A stretch of 64,000 bases of DNA. Source: Aedes albopictus. Lineage: Eukaryota > Arthropoda > Insecta > Diptera > Culicidae. The notes beneath the pieces are model-generated. The model was not told where the DNA came from, searched no databases, and worked only from the letters and a program-made list of their open reading frames with translations. The stretch covers positions 312,739,164-312,803,163 of the forward strand of contig NC_085137.1 in NCBI RefSeq assembly GCF_035046485.1, in the 5' to 3' direction. Each line of letters opens with the position of its first letter. Position 1 is the stretch's first letter. The position numbers and the translations under genes are program-made. Below, one piece after another: positions 52,947 through 64,000 of the stretch.

Positions 52947-55037
52947 CAGTTTCTTCGGAAATTGAAGACTCGTTTTGGGAACTTTGTACTTTTCCCATTT
53001 TTTTGCAAAATCTTTATGTATGGCTTCGGTTGTTTGCTCCGAGAATTTTGCCAATCCAGTTTGCATGCTAGAACAAAACTCTCCAACATGTTGATGTATT
53101 GTGTGGAACTTTGGAGTCCTTGGCAGCTTTGCCAATTTCCAAGCTTCACAAAACTCAATAATGTGTTGCTGGAAGTCATCTTGCAGCTTGGCTCCGAAAC
53201 AAGCATCAACTACCTTCTGTAATCCGTTAAGTACGTATACATATTTCTTCAGGTTTGGGTCTTGGTCGTTTAGGATTTCTCGCTCCGCTTAAAGATTGTG
53301 ACAATGTCTTCCAGTGAACCCGAATTGGGCATGTCGTGTTGCACCTGAAGCTGCCGTCCAGGATTGTGCAATATCATCATTGCATTCAGCAATGCCATTA
53401 TATACTGTATTAACCATTCCCAAGAGCAGGTGTAATGACGGAGGTGCACAGACATCGACAATATTGGTGGAACCGTCCCCGTGAAACAAAGGTGTATTCA
53501 CACAGTTCAAATAGAACTTGGCATTGTTCTTGATCCCCCCTTCGGCGTTCCATAAAGAGCTATTATGCTGGATTGAGTCGATCGTGCGTAGCGTCTTTCT
53601 TATTCACGGTGCAGAAAGCGCATGGGTATGTTGAACTGTTACTCATCACACCTGCGACAATGTTTATAATCTTCAGGTCGCCTTGAAAAGACATATTTGT
53701 TATATTTTACGTTGAATAATTTTGTTATATTTCACGATGAATGCATACCTGTTACAACTGCATCCAGGGTACCAAGTTCCAATTTTTTCCAGATTTTTGA
53801 AACATTGTCGTAGTTTTCTTGGACATTTTCAACCAATGCAAGAATGAAGCACCGTTTTACTCCAGAATCCCTGAACTCTGGCTGACCGGCTTCATAATTG
53901 TTTTCCATATTCAAGATTATCTTCAACGAACCTTGTCCTCCGTCAATCCCTATTAGTATGCGTGCGTCCTGAATATTACGACGATTTTCAACATATGCTA
54001 TCAAGCCATGGACACTTCGACAGAAGATCAGACATTCCTTGTTAAGGTTGCCGCCTGAAGTTGAAAAAAACATTGACTCAACTTCAAAAAAAATATCAAG
54101 TTCGTGTGCGGAACTTGTAAGAAAGCTCTGCAAACCATGCTGTATCGCCACTGATTTCGATTCGCCAAGAGCTTGAGCAAGTTTCCGAGTCTGAAAAACA
54201 ATGAAAAATTAAAAAAAAAACGCATTTTTTAAAAACAAGTCCCACAAACCTTTCTGTGCTCAGATCCAGTTTATTTTGAATTTTCAAGATCTGGTTATGT
54301 GACAGACGCCGCTTTTCCGGATTTTTTTTCGCACTTCCTAGAATCTTTACTTTGGTCGGCTTTCCTCTGGAATTCTTCAAAACTACATCGCCGTTTGGAG
54401 CATTACTGGATCTCAGTGATTGTGCCAGAAGTTTACCGGTATCGTTACCAGCAAGGCGCACTAGATTTTTCTCTTTTGTGTCTTTTGAACAATGATGCGA
54501 TTTCCCTCGATGAACTTCTGATAAGCACTTTGAGCACAACTTAAGGTTGAAATTAGATTTTGGATTTGCTTTGTTTGGCCTTGACTTTGGTTTGCTCACC
54601 GGTTTGCTCAACGGATTTTGGCAGGCCACCGTACACAAATTGCACGTATGTTTCGTTGACGTTTGTCCTCTCGTGACTACCGACGACACATCTTTACTAT
54701 AATCATGTAGTTTTATAGTTTTATGTGGTAGCCCTGATATAGAAAACATATTACTATGCATAATCATTTAAATAAAAAAAAGTTTATTATTACCTTCCGA
54801 CCGCCTGTAGACAACCATGTAGCACTTGGCACACAAAATTTTCGGGTAAATTTCTTCATTATCATTGTAATTAGGCAAAAAGAATTTCACTAAGGTTTGC
54901 TTTACTATGTCATATAGTTTTCTGGGAGATTTAGTTTTACGGAAACACAAGGCGCAAACTAAATTGCGGCAGGTTTCGTGGTCCAGCTTCATGTCCGCTG
55001 CAATCAAGTTACTGGGAGACAATGGGCGTGCAACCAA
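52905..55037 (-). pseudogene. Transposase-like gene, four exons, one frameshift and one stop
   Basis: Exons 55037-54794, 54733-54246, 54190-53746 and 53681-52905; introns of 60, 55 and 64 nt, all GT-AG with pyrimidine-rich acceptors, and the joins keep phase. N-terminus: paired Cys motifs (CRNLVCALC, CAKC), then HTCNLC and LCSKCLSEVHRGKSHHC, likely zinc binding. Core: GIDGGQGSLKIILN (Asp ~53943), DVCAPPSLHLLLGMVN (Asp ~53455), FSEQTTEAIHKDF (Glu ~53026), a possible DDE triad of an RNase H-fold transposase; the C-terminus follows. Lesions: an extra base at about 53588-53596, and TAA at 53289-53291. About 650 residues if whole. Start is ATG 55037; an in-frame ATG lies at ~54992. Superfamily unknown to me. 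Confidence 0.72.
54191..54245 (-). other. Intron 2 of the transposase-like gene
   Basis: A 55-nt intron. A donor GTTTGT five bases upstream would leave the wrong phase; using GTGGGAC (54245) joins TTT to ACT and keeps STERF-TRKLAQAL in frame. The acceptor TTTTTCAG sits in a T-rich tract. Confidence 0.65.
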
Positions 55038-55157
55038 ACCTTTTTTCTTAGATTGATTATTTTATGTTACCATAGTAACGCATACTGTACTGAAAATGGT
55101 TGCCTAAATAATTATTAGCTCAATTGATCAACCTTTAATGTGTCACCTAGTTACAAG

Positions 55158-55564
55158 ACTGTGTACGTAGTTTCGTACAATAGCCTATGTATTGTATGAG
55201 AGAGTGTTGTATGCGATTTTAAACAGATGTTGAAATAATGTAACAATAAATAGTATGTAGTAATGTAGTAATAAATAGGAAATTCACAAACCATCCCCCT
55301 GTTTTCATTCATTAACAAAATTCTTTGTTTCTTAATCAGTAAATAGAACGATATATTCCTAACGACACCACGTGGTTTCGTGCATGACATTCGGCATACC
55401 AAAGTGGGCTGGTTACATTGTATGCACACCGAATACAGATTTGTGATAAATTTTCAGTTCTTGATCTTTTTTTCTTATAATTGCTTCTGAAACAACTCCT
55501 GAAAACCCCTAGTTTTGATCAAAGACAAAGTAAGTTTGTTTTCCCTTTCAACATATTTTGTATG
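55158..55564 (-). repeat. Right terminal inverted repeat
   Basis: Complement of 52549-52946. It presumably carries the promoter-side end, because the gene starts 120 bp inside it at 55037. Differs from the left arm by scattered substitutions and a small ATTACTAC-type duplication. Confidence 0.8.
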
Positions 55565-55606
55565 CAGCAATCGAAAGCATTCAAGTAAAAAGTTATAGAC
55601 AAGTTA

Positions 55607-56720
55607 GTGTGCTCAATTTATTACCATTCCAGCCTTGAGGGCCAGGCGGATGAATGCATTCTTGCCTAGTTATTTTTCCCAGAATCATGTGTGGGAACTT
55701 GAACCCATTAAATGTACTTAATACATTTTCAATAATTTGTGAACCATTTCCTCTCGCAAATTCCCAACACTCTAACGTTTCCCGCTTTGCCACCTAGTGA
55801 CTAATCAGCTGTAGAATTTCACACCCACTTGGCCAGGAATGACGTTCAAACTTACCTCGCCTAGGTACGTGTACCTCCAGAAGCAGGCTGGATACCTAGC
55901 CGAGCGGCAACAGTTCTCGGATTATCTCACACATTGCTCCACTTGTTTACTCTGCCCCGCCCCCATCTCCAGCCTGTCTGCTGGCTGGATGTCCGATGCA
56001 CACGACGACGACGACGACGACGACGACGACTGTGTCGAACGTGGTCTTTCTTAAGCCGCCGCGCGCCGCCGCTGATGCACCGTGGTGAAATGCGATCCCC
56101 CATATTGTCCGTAAGCCCCGCTAAGGCTGCGCAGTGCGCGCTTATCAACAGTAGTCGAGTCGGATGAAGTCATGTCTAGTAACGTAAACTGATGTAACAT
56201 TGATCAGTGAGGACAAAATAGCACGTTGAAGCAAAATCAGTACTGTTTCCAATCAAAAATGGTTGAATGACTTTCACGTATTATGTGAATTTACGAAACC
56301 AGAATATAAGTCAGTTCAGTTTTGGAGTCAGTGAAAATAATGTACAATACATTTAATATTGCTTTTGTAAAGACCACGTTGCTATATCCTGAATCGTCAT
56401 AATTCTCTCCGTCTGAAATACTGATTCATTGAACGCCTTTATTTACTAACTTGCTACTTGATGACGATCTCGTAACGGTGAGTCTACCGCAAATGAAACA
56501 TTCGCCTCCACTGGTTTCGGTTCCGGATACCTACATATGATCCGTCGTTGATCGGCCCTCTCGGAAACGCACCTGGTATTCTCTGACGAAGGTCTCCTCA
56601 ATCGGCCAAACAGGATTCCGGACAAATTATTGTGCACTGAATTTAGAAGTGGTTTTCCTCTTGCATACACTAGTTTTGAAGGGTTGTTGCCCGGCCTTCT
56701 CATAACATGCCTTGTCTATC
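55607..56720. other. Unassigned sequence with (GAC)n
   Basis: A perfect CGA/GAC run occupies 56002-56030. Otherwise no element end or exon recognised. Frames across the triplet run give Asp or Arg homopolymers and are not evidence of a gene. Confidence 0.35.
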
Positions 56721-56724
56721 GTAT

Positions 56725-57010
56725 CCTTCAAGCTTTTGCCACCTTCCGGATGCTAGGTTCGTCGTAGAGTGCAGCGAGCTCGTTGTTCATCACTTGTTGT
56801 CTGCCGTTAAGAAGGATCCGATGTAGACGAAATCTTCTACCACCTCGAAAGTGTCCACGTATATCGTGACACTGTTGCTTAGGATTGCCCTGTCGTCCGC
56901 GCTGCCTCCAGCCAGCTTGTACTTCATTTTTGACGTGTTCCTCGAGATTTGAAATACAAACAATTTCACGTTTTGCGGATGACATGGATGTTATAGCTAG
57001 AACGTTTGGA
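56725..57010. pseudogene. Rearranged RTE-clade scraps on both strands
   Basis: The minus strand (56950-56725) encodes pieces of FEVV.DFVYIGSFLTADN and MNNELAALYDEPSIRKVAKA. Immediately next, the plus strand (56960-57010) encodes FADDMDVIARTFGTT. The two normally lie on the same strand, so a local inversion joined them. Confidence 0.65.
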
Positions 57011-57059
57011 ACAACTGTACACTGTACAGTGTACAGCAGGGTAGCAGGGAGTATAGTTT

Positions 57060-58524
<1,465 letters not shown>

Positions 58525-58834
58525 GAGGCGAAGGGGCAGCAGGGACGAAAGTCCTGGGGCCTGACGCAACCCCCGCTTGCGAGTCAGCCGCGTAGTCGCC
58601 GGCTAAGAATATGACTACTAACCCCAATTCAAGGTGTCAAGCGACCCGTGCTGAGAAATGAGTGATCGAGGGGGTGAAAAAGATGCTCGATCTTTAACGG
58701 AGCCTGTGGGGTACCTGGGCAACCCCCCCCCCCCCCCCCCCTCACCCAGTAAGCTGTCCCTTACCGCGTTAATGCAGGGCTCTGGCGTGGTGGACCTTAT
58801 ACCTTATTTCCCGTGCGACTCGTGAGATGAAAAA

Positions 58835-60420
58835 ATGAGTAAAAATTCAAGAAATCAAAATTTAGGTGGAAGTAGTGGTTCGATCAACCCCTTCAAAAGA
58901 AGCGGGTTGATGAGATCTCCGACAAGGAGAAGTGAGGAGATAGGCGCTGGGAGTTGCGTACGCAGCTCAAGCGTGGGTGCTCCAGTCCACTTCCCGGCAA
59001 GCCAGCCGGTGGAGGTTATGGACGGAGCGTGGTTGTTGAGGGCCGTCAACCCCGAGAATCCAAAGGACGGTCCTCAATAGAGGTGGCTGAGCAGCAGCTT
59101 TGAAAAATCATCGACTTTGCGTCCACTAAGTCGAACATAAGCAAGGACCTGAAAACGGCCTTGCTTCGACTTAGGGCGTCGGTCGACGATGCCAAGCAGG
59201 GGCACGCGGCACTCGCGTTGCTGACTGCTGCAGCAGCGAAGCCTGCAACTGAGAAAGTGCCGAAGTTTACCCAAACGGAGGCCTTCTCCTTCGCAGGAAG
59301 TCCGAATAAGGCGGAAGCGACTGCTCGCGACAAACGGGGCAAGCAATCGCAGAAGCGGGCGAGGCAACCGTCAGGCGAGGAGCTGTCTGGCGGTGCTCGC
59401 AAGGCCAGGCGAATCATTACCCCGAAAGTCGGTAATAATGCCGGAAGGTCGAACCCCAGCCAGGGTTCCCGGAAAGCTGGGAAGGGTGCGCCTGAAAAGG
59501 CTGGCCCGTCCCGGAACGATGGGAACAAGGGGTTTCGACCGCTGGTGGGCCCTCAACAGCCACAGAGTAGGGCGATCCAAGGGGAGGACCCCCCTTGGAC
59601 GAAGGTAGAGCGGAAGAGGAAGAAGAAGGCGAATCCGCAGGTAGTAGCGCACGATGCCAAGCCAAGGCGTAGGAGGGCAGGTGCCAAGCGCGAGAAAGGC
59701 GACGCGATCGTTATCAAGACGGAACAGTCCAAGTACTCGGACGTCTTGAAGATGATGCGAAGCGACGCCAAGCTTGAGAGTCTTGGAGCCGACGTACGCA
59801 GTATTAGACGTACTCGTATGGGCGGGATGATCCTGGAGCTGAAGCGCCAGAAGGAGCACAAGGGCGCCGCCTATAAGAGGCTGGCAGAAGAGGTCCTTGG
59901 TGAGGGTGTGCAGGTGAGGGCTCTGACACATGAGGCGACTCTTATGGTCAAGGACATTGATTAGATCACCGAAGTGGAAGAGCTCGTCACGGCACTGCGG
60001 CAACAGTGCGATGTGCAGGTGGCCGCCGCAGCCGTTAAGCTACGGAAATGGCCAGCAGGGACACAGATAGCTTTGGTTCAGCCACCTGTGGCGGACGTCA
60101 AAAAGTCCGTTAAAGTAGGGAGCATAAAGGTGGGTTGGTGTGTATGTCACCTGACATTCCACGAGCCACCAGAGGTTTGCTTCAGGTGTCTGGAACCAGG
60201 ACACAAGTCGTGGGACTGCAAAGGCCCCGACAGGCGCAAACTGTACAGGCGATGCGGCGCTGAAGGTCATAAGGCCCAAAGCTGCACGAGTCCGCCCATC
60301 TGCATGATCTGTACCGGGAAATCCTCGAACAACAGACATCCGATGGGTGGTCCAAGGTGCCCGGCCTTCAAGAAAGCCGCAGTGAACAACAAATCACAGT
60401 GTGATGCGGCTCAGCAACTG
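58835..60420 (+). pseudogene. R1-clade ORF1, gag-like CCHC protein (copy D)
   Basis: The frame from ATG 58835 (MSKNSRNQNLGGSSGSINPF) is basic and Ser-rich. A frameshift near 59078 leads to a helical segment (SNISKDLKTALLRLRASVDD) and a long basic region (QKRARQPSGEELSGGARKAR). TAG at 59962-59964 interrupts before VEELVTALRQQCDVQV. Zinc knuckles: CFRCLEPGHKSWDC (60178-60219), then a second whose first Cys is lost (YRRCGAEGHKAQSC), then CMIC...H...C. Predicted to bind element RNA and form RNPs. Confidence 0.82.
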
Positions 60421-60439
60421 CTTTGTCAGGCAGATTCTG

Positions 60440-60800
60440 AGTGGAAAATGGATATCGCCATCCATCATAGCAGACCCATACCGAGTACCCGCCGGCAACG
60501 GCAATTGGGTTGCGGATGGGTCCAGAAAAATGACGGTGTTATGGACAACGGGTATATACCCTGTCCAGGAGTGGGTGTCTACTACCTATGAGGGTTTCGT
60601 GATCGCCAAAGTAAACGGGGTCTTCTTCTGTAGCTGTTATGCGCCTCCGCGGTGGCCGATTGAGCATTTCACGCGAATGCTGGACTGTATCACGACCGTG
60701 CTAACAGGGCGAACGCCGGTGGTAATAGTGTGTGATTTTGATGCCTGGGCCGTGGAATGGGGAAGCCGCAGCGGGATCAGATCCTGCTAGAGACGATCAC
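60440..60800 (+). pseudogene. R1-clade endonuclease remnant (copy D)
   Basis: IAIIADPYRVPAGNGNWVAD begins at about 60455 across a frame change, followed by WTTGIYPVQEWVSTTYEGFV, IAKVNGVFFCSCYAPPRWPI and TRMLDCITTVLTGRTPVVI, where DFDAWAVEWGSR replaces the usual DFNAWAVEWGS. The SDH-type C-terminal block is unreadable after 60790. Truncated and nonfunctional. Confidence 0.78.
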
Positions 60801-62274
60801 CATACTAGACAAAGCTGGCTAACGTCGGCACCAAGAGTACCTTCAGTCGGAATGGTGCGAAGTCGATTATTGACGTTACTTTTCGTAGTTCTGGCCTAAT
60901 AAGTAGTTCGAACTGGAGAGTAGATGATAGCTACATTCACTGACATAGTGGTTCGCTACAGTATCGACTACAATAACAGCAGGCAGCGGGTAGAGGAAGA
61001 GGCGGCTAGGCCAAGGCCAAGCCCTCGCAGGTGGAAGACATCATACTTTGACGAAGAGGTATTTAGGGAGGCACTCCGCTGTGAGCGAAACCTACACTCG
61101 CGTGCTCGCGATGCGACCATGCTTGAACGAGTCCACCCACCCTAGAAATGGCAAACCAGAGGCTTACTGGTGGACTCAAGCGATTACGGATCTGCGCCGC
61201 GCCTGTCTACCAGCTAGGAGGTGGATGCAGCGAACACGATCTGAGGAAGAGCGAAACGAACGACGGGTAGTGTTCACCGCTGCAAAAGCCACGCTGAAGA
61301 CCGAGATAAGGACAAGCAAGAAGGCCTGCTTCGAGGATCTCTTGCAGAGTGCCATTGCGAATCCGTGGGGTGATGCCTACAGGATCGTGATGATCAAAAC
61401 GAGACGAGTAATAGCTCCTATAGAGCAATCTCCAGAGATGTTGGAGGGAATCATCGAGGGGATTTTTCCGCGCCATGATCCTGATCCTTGGCCTCCTTTC
61501 GTAGAACAGCCGGGGACTGGGACTGGCGATGAGGAGAGGATCACCGATGTGGAACTTGCAGGGATAGAAGAGTCCCTTAGCGTAGGTGTAAGGCCCCAGG
61601 TCCGGACGAAATTCCGAACCTGGCCTTAAAAGTAGCTATTACAGAAGCTGCCGAGATGTTCAGGTCTGCTATGCGAAAATGCATGGACGAAGGAGGGAGT
61701 TTTCCCAGATGTTTGGAAGAGGCAGAGCCTGGTTTTATTGCCAGAGGCGAAGAAACCACCCAGAGACCCGTCGACATATAGACTAATTAGCTTGATCGAC
61801 AAAGCGGGGAAGGTGCTCGAAAAGAGCATCCTCAATAGAATGTTGAGGCACACCGAGGGTGTATATAGTCTATTGATCAGCCAGTTCGGCTTCAGGAAGG
61901 GGAGGTCAACCGTAGACACTATCCTGTCGGTTCAAAAGGAACCGCCGAAATAGCGCTCCATCGTAAGAGAAGGTAGATTCGCTACTGAGCGGTAATGACT
62001 CTGGATGTAAGGAACGCGTTCAGTAGCGCCGGTTGGCCAGCTATTGCCGATGCGCTCCTGCGTCTGGGAATACCTGGCTACTAGAATCGAGTACTAGTTT
62101 ACGACACAAAGGTGGATCGGGAGTGCTTTCACATAACCTCAGTAGTCCTGCAAGGTTCCATCCTTGGTCCGGTGTTATGGAATGTGATGTACGACGAGGT
62201 ATTGAGGTTAGAGTTTCAAGAGGGGGTGGATATCGTCGGCTTTGCTGAAGACATTACGCTGGAAGTCTACGGTT

Positions 62275-62426
62275 CCAAGTAACACACTTGTTACGGAAAA
62301 GTTACGGCAGTCATTGTGACTTACAAATACAAATAAATACTTACTTGCTAGAAGTAAGTCACAATGATTTCTGTGCAACAAAAACCTGCGCCGCTGTGAC
62401 TCTTCAGTGACAAGTGTGTTACTTGG
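62275..62426. mobile_element. MITE, TIR CCAAGTAACACACTTGT, in R1 RT
   Basis: Perfect 17-bp TIRs and GGT on both sides (left 62271-62273, right 62427-62429), a likely 3-bp duplication; one extra T sits at the left end. A second inverted block, GTCA(T/C)TGTGACTTAC, is inside (62311-62327, complement 62355-62370). Removing it restores the RT frame VYGETIEEAE. Confidence 0.75.
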
Positions 62427-62619
62427 GGTGAAACCATCGAAGAAGCAGAGTTGACTACTGTCCACTCCAGGTTGTGGAGGCGTGGATGAGATCCAGGAAA
62501 CTGGAGTTGGCACACCATAAAACTGAGGTGGTGGTTGTGAACAACCGAAAGTCGGAGTAGCAAGTGGTGATCAATGTAGGCGATTGCACTATCAATTCGA
62601 AGCGCTCCGTCTAACACTT

Positions 62620-62774
62620 CCCAGCAAACACACGATCGTATATGATGTTACATAGGATGCAAAAGTGGAGGCGATTTACGCACTCTTTACACGCAGGTAA
62701 ATGGAAGCATGTACGTATATGGCCTCCACTTTAGCATCCTATGTAACATCGTATACGACTTTGTGTTAGCTGGG
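62620..62774. mobile_element. MITE, TIR CCCAGC(A/T)AACACA
   Basis: CCCAGCAAACACACGATCGT at the left aligns with the reverse complement of the right end (CCCAGCTAACACAAAGTCGT), continuing through ATGTTACATAGGATGC and AAGTGGAGGC. ~155 bp, inserted just before GVMIDEKL of the R1 RT. Duplication too short to define. Confidence 0.75.
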
Positions 62775-62954
62775 TTCGGTGTGATGATCGACGAAAAGCT
62801 TACCATCGGTAGCCACGTTGATTACGCCTGCAAAAGAGCCACCACAGCTATAGCTGTGCTGTTTCGGATGATGTCCAATAGTTCTGCGGTGTATACCAGT
62901 AAGCGCAAGCTTCTGGCTAGTGTAGCTTCGTCCATACTAAGGTATGGCGGCCCT

Positions 62955-63262
62955 GCGTTCTCCTCGTCGTTCAGATGTGCATCGAAGTGCTGCATCCATC
63001 ATTCAATCACCTCACGTTCACCCGTCAAAAGGTTCCCGTTCTTATCCATGCATAGTTCGACTCACGGCACGAAACCGTTGTGGGATGTGTCGAGCTTCAG
63101 GTAGATAATTCAGAAGTCATATGCGAGTCTACTCTTTTGGCTTCTGTTCTTCTCTTTCTTTTTTTTTATTATTATCGATTAACGTTCAACCGGGTTCCAT
63201 GCTGCAGCATCACCGCTCGTACTACGTTCTTCTCTTCAAAAATCGCTTCGATTACATGGTAG
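62955..63262 (-). pseudogene. RTE-clade linker scrap
   Basis: Minus strand: FEEKNVVRAVMLQHGTRLNV (63230-63190) and, after a low-complexity T/A insert, YLKLDTSHNGFVP, DKNGNLLTGEREVIE and WMQHFDAHLND (63105-62965). These match 40660-40740 and 41265-41400 of copy A2. Joined head-on to the R1 copy D truncation. Confidence 0.72.
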
Positions 63263-63264
63263 AT

Positions 63265-63757
63265 ACTGTATTTTTACTTCTTCAGACAAAAAGTTACATA
63301 CGACCAACTTCACCCCGATCAACTGTAGCCATAGTAAGTGTGCGGCACACTTGAACAAAGTTTGTCGACTCAGCAGCAGCGCGGTGCATTTTTCCGCTGC
63401 TCGGTAGTTGGGGCATTGCATCTATGTACCTTCATCTACATCTTCATCGACTTCCTTTCGTTCGTTTCTGTTTGCACGTCTGGCACGGACGAAACGGACT
63501 TAGGTACTACCGGGAATTTATCAGTCACCGACGGGCGAAGACGTCGGCGGGCGTCGACGCCAAAGTGGCTTAGAGGTGTATCAAATATGTAATGCTCTGT
63601 CGAGTGGCATGCGATATGACCTGACCACCGTCCGCTGTAGTCTGGTCGGCAACTGGTGTACAGTATAAAGCGTAATGGTATCCAATCGTTGTCAGTGCCG
63701 GCGCTCGGACTAGTTAACAACTGGTCCTCCCACTGGCTGTTGCTATAAACAGTAACG
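63265..63757. other. Unassigned sequence
   Basis: No element end or exon recognised. Confidence 0.3.
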
Positions 63758-63759
63758 TA

Positions 63760-64000
63760 CAGGGGATGGCCAAAATGTTTGGGATAGGCAACTTTTTTTC
63801 TCCCACAAAAAAAATTCAACATGCAGTTACTTTTCATAGAGTGCATGAAAAAATCTCAAATTTTGACTATTTGTCAACCTATTATATGTGCACCATTGGT
63901 ACAAATTTGGGCTCGATTGATCAATTTTTCGCGAAGTTATGACCGTTCGGGTAAAACACTATTATTTAGACAACTCATTTTTGAGCTGTCATATTTCGGA
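63760..64000 (+). mobile_element. Left end of a Tc1/mariner-like element (runs off window)
   Basis: After TA at 63758-63759 begins CAGGGGATGGCCAAAATGTT, a TIR-like start of the mosquito Tc1/mariner type. The other end is outside the window, so no TIR pairing can be checked here. Confidence 0.5.

Larger units (their letters stand above)
52549..55564 (-). mobile_element. DNA transposon with ~400-bp TIRs, unassigned superfamily
   Basis: Left TIR 52549-52946 and right TIR 55158-55564 are inverted copies (~90% identical, one ~8-bp indel near 52840/55260), beginning CATACAAAATATGTTGAAAG. Weaker similarity extends ~25 bp outward. A single spliced transposase-like gene fills the middle on the minus strand, and its last codons and stop lie inside the left TIR. 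No clear short target duplication is seen. Both flanks carry AAAAGTTATAGACAAGT (about 52350 and 55590) in direct orientation. Confidence 0.8.
61020..62955 (+). pseudogene. R1-clade reverse transcriptase (copy D)
   Basis: Linker (WWTQAITDLRRACLPARRWM, 61160-61230) leads to RT: KAPGPDEIPN-like codons (~61590, frameshifted), VWKRQSLVLLPEAKKPPRDP (61705-61770), YRLISLIDKAGKVLEKSILN, SQFGFRKGRSTVDTILSVQ (61878-61935), GFAEDITLEVY at about 62238-62270 where the catalytic FADD is FAED, and GVMIDEKLTIGSHVDYACKR (62780-62840). Two MITEs split the segment after the catalytic motif. Confidence 0.8.

Noticed and set aside
55839..56167. Acidic or Arg-rich proteins over the (GAC)n run
   Set aside because: Triplet microsatellite read in different frames; no supporting exon features.

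Overview
The window looks like intergenic or intronic DNA from a culicine mosquito, most likely Aedes. This is inferred from the mix of families: RTE-, R1- and CR1-clade non-LTR retrotransposons, a tRNA-derived SINE, TA-target MITEs, foldback elements, and ~55-64 nt introns in the one spliced gene. I could not support any host protein-coding gene. No bacterial gene, CRISPR array or rRNA was seen. Nearly all interpretable sequence is transposable elements, many nested, plus satellites.

Region by region. 780-4600: a non-LTR RT fragment split by a perfect 125-bp-arm palindrome, then a decayed R1-clade element (minus), both carrying MITEs. 6546-7279: a non-autonomous DNA transposon. 7290-15050: an R1-clade element containing an RTE-clade element, which contains a nearly intact 4.5-kb CR1-clade element (ORF1 with a PHD-like finger; ORF2 with endonuclease and RT) with a 6-bp target duplication. 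15576-16075: a 500-N gap. 16358-24300: a degenerate satellite, a tRNA-derived SINE split by two MITEs at one TA, several MITEs and foldbacks, and a satellite array. 25526-27918: a large imperfect palindrome. 28126-31045: a 5'-truncated RTE insertion with a perfect 13-bp target duplication. 34191-39170: a MITE, a truncated hAT-like MITE, a 185-bp satellite, and a degenerate satellite containing a Tc1-like MITE. 39270-42755: an RTE copy carrying a solo LTR. 46551-49952: an RTE copy (minus) that has lost its RT core and carries two nested foldbacks. 50100-50757: R1 and RTE scraps. 56725-62955: RTE scraps and two tandem R1-clade elements separated by a ~156-bp CA run. 63760-64000: the left end of a Tc1/mariner-like element.

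The most unusual object is at 52549-55564: a DNA transposon with ~400-bp terminal inverted repeats and a four-exon minus-strand transposase gene. It has three small GT-AG introns, Cys/His-rich N-terminal motifs and three widely spaced acidic motifs that could form a DDE site. I cannot assign it to a superfamily. Its gene is broken only by one frameshift and one stop codon.

Functionally the elements form layers rather than an operon. The retrotransposon ORFs encode RNA-binding ORF1 proteins and endonuclease/RT proteins for target-primed reverse transcription. The MITEs and foldbacks have no coding capacity and would depend on transposases elsewhere.
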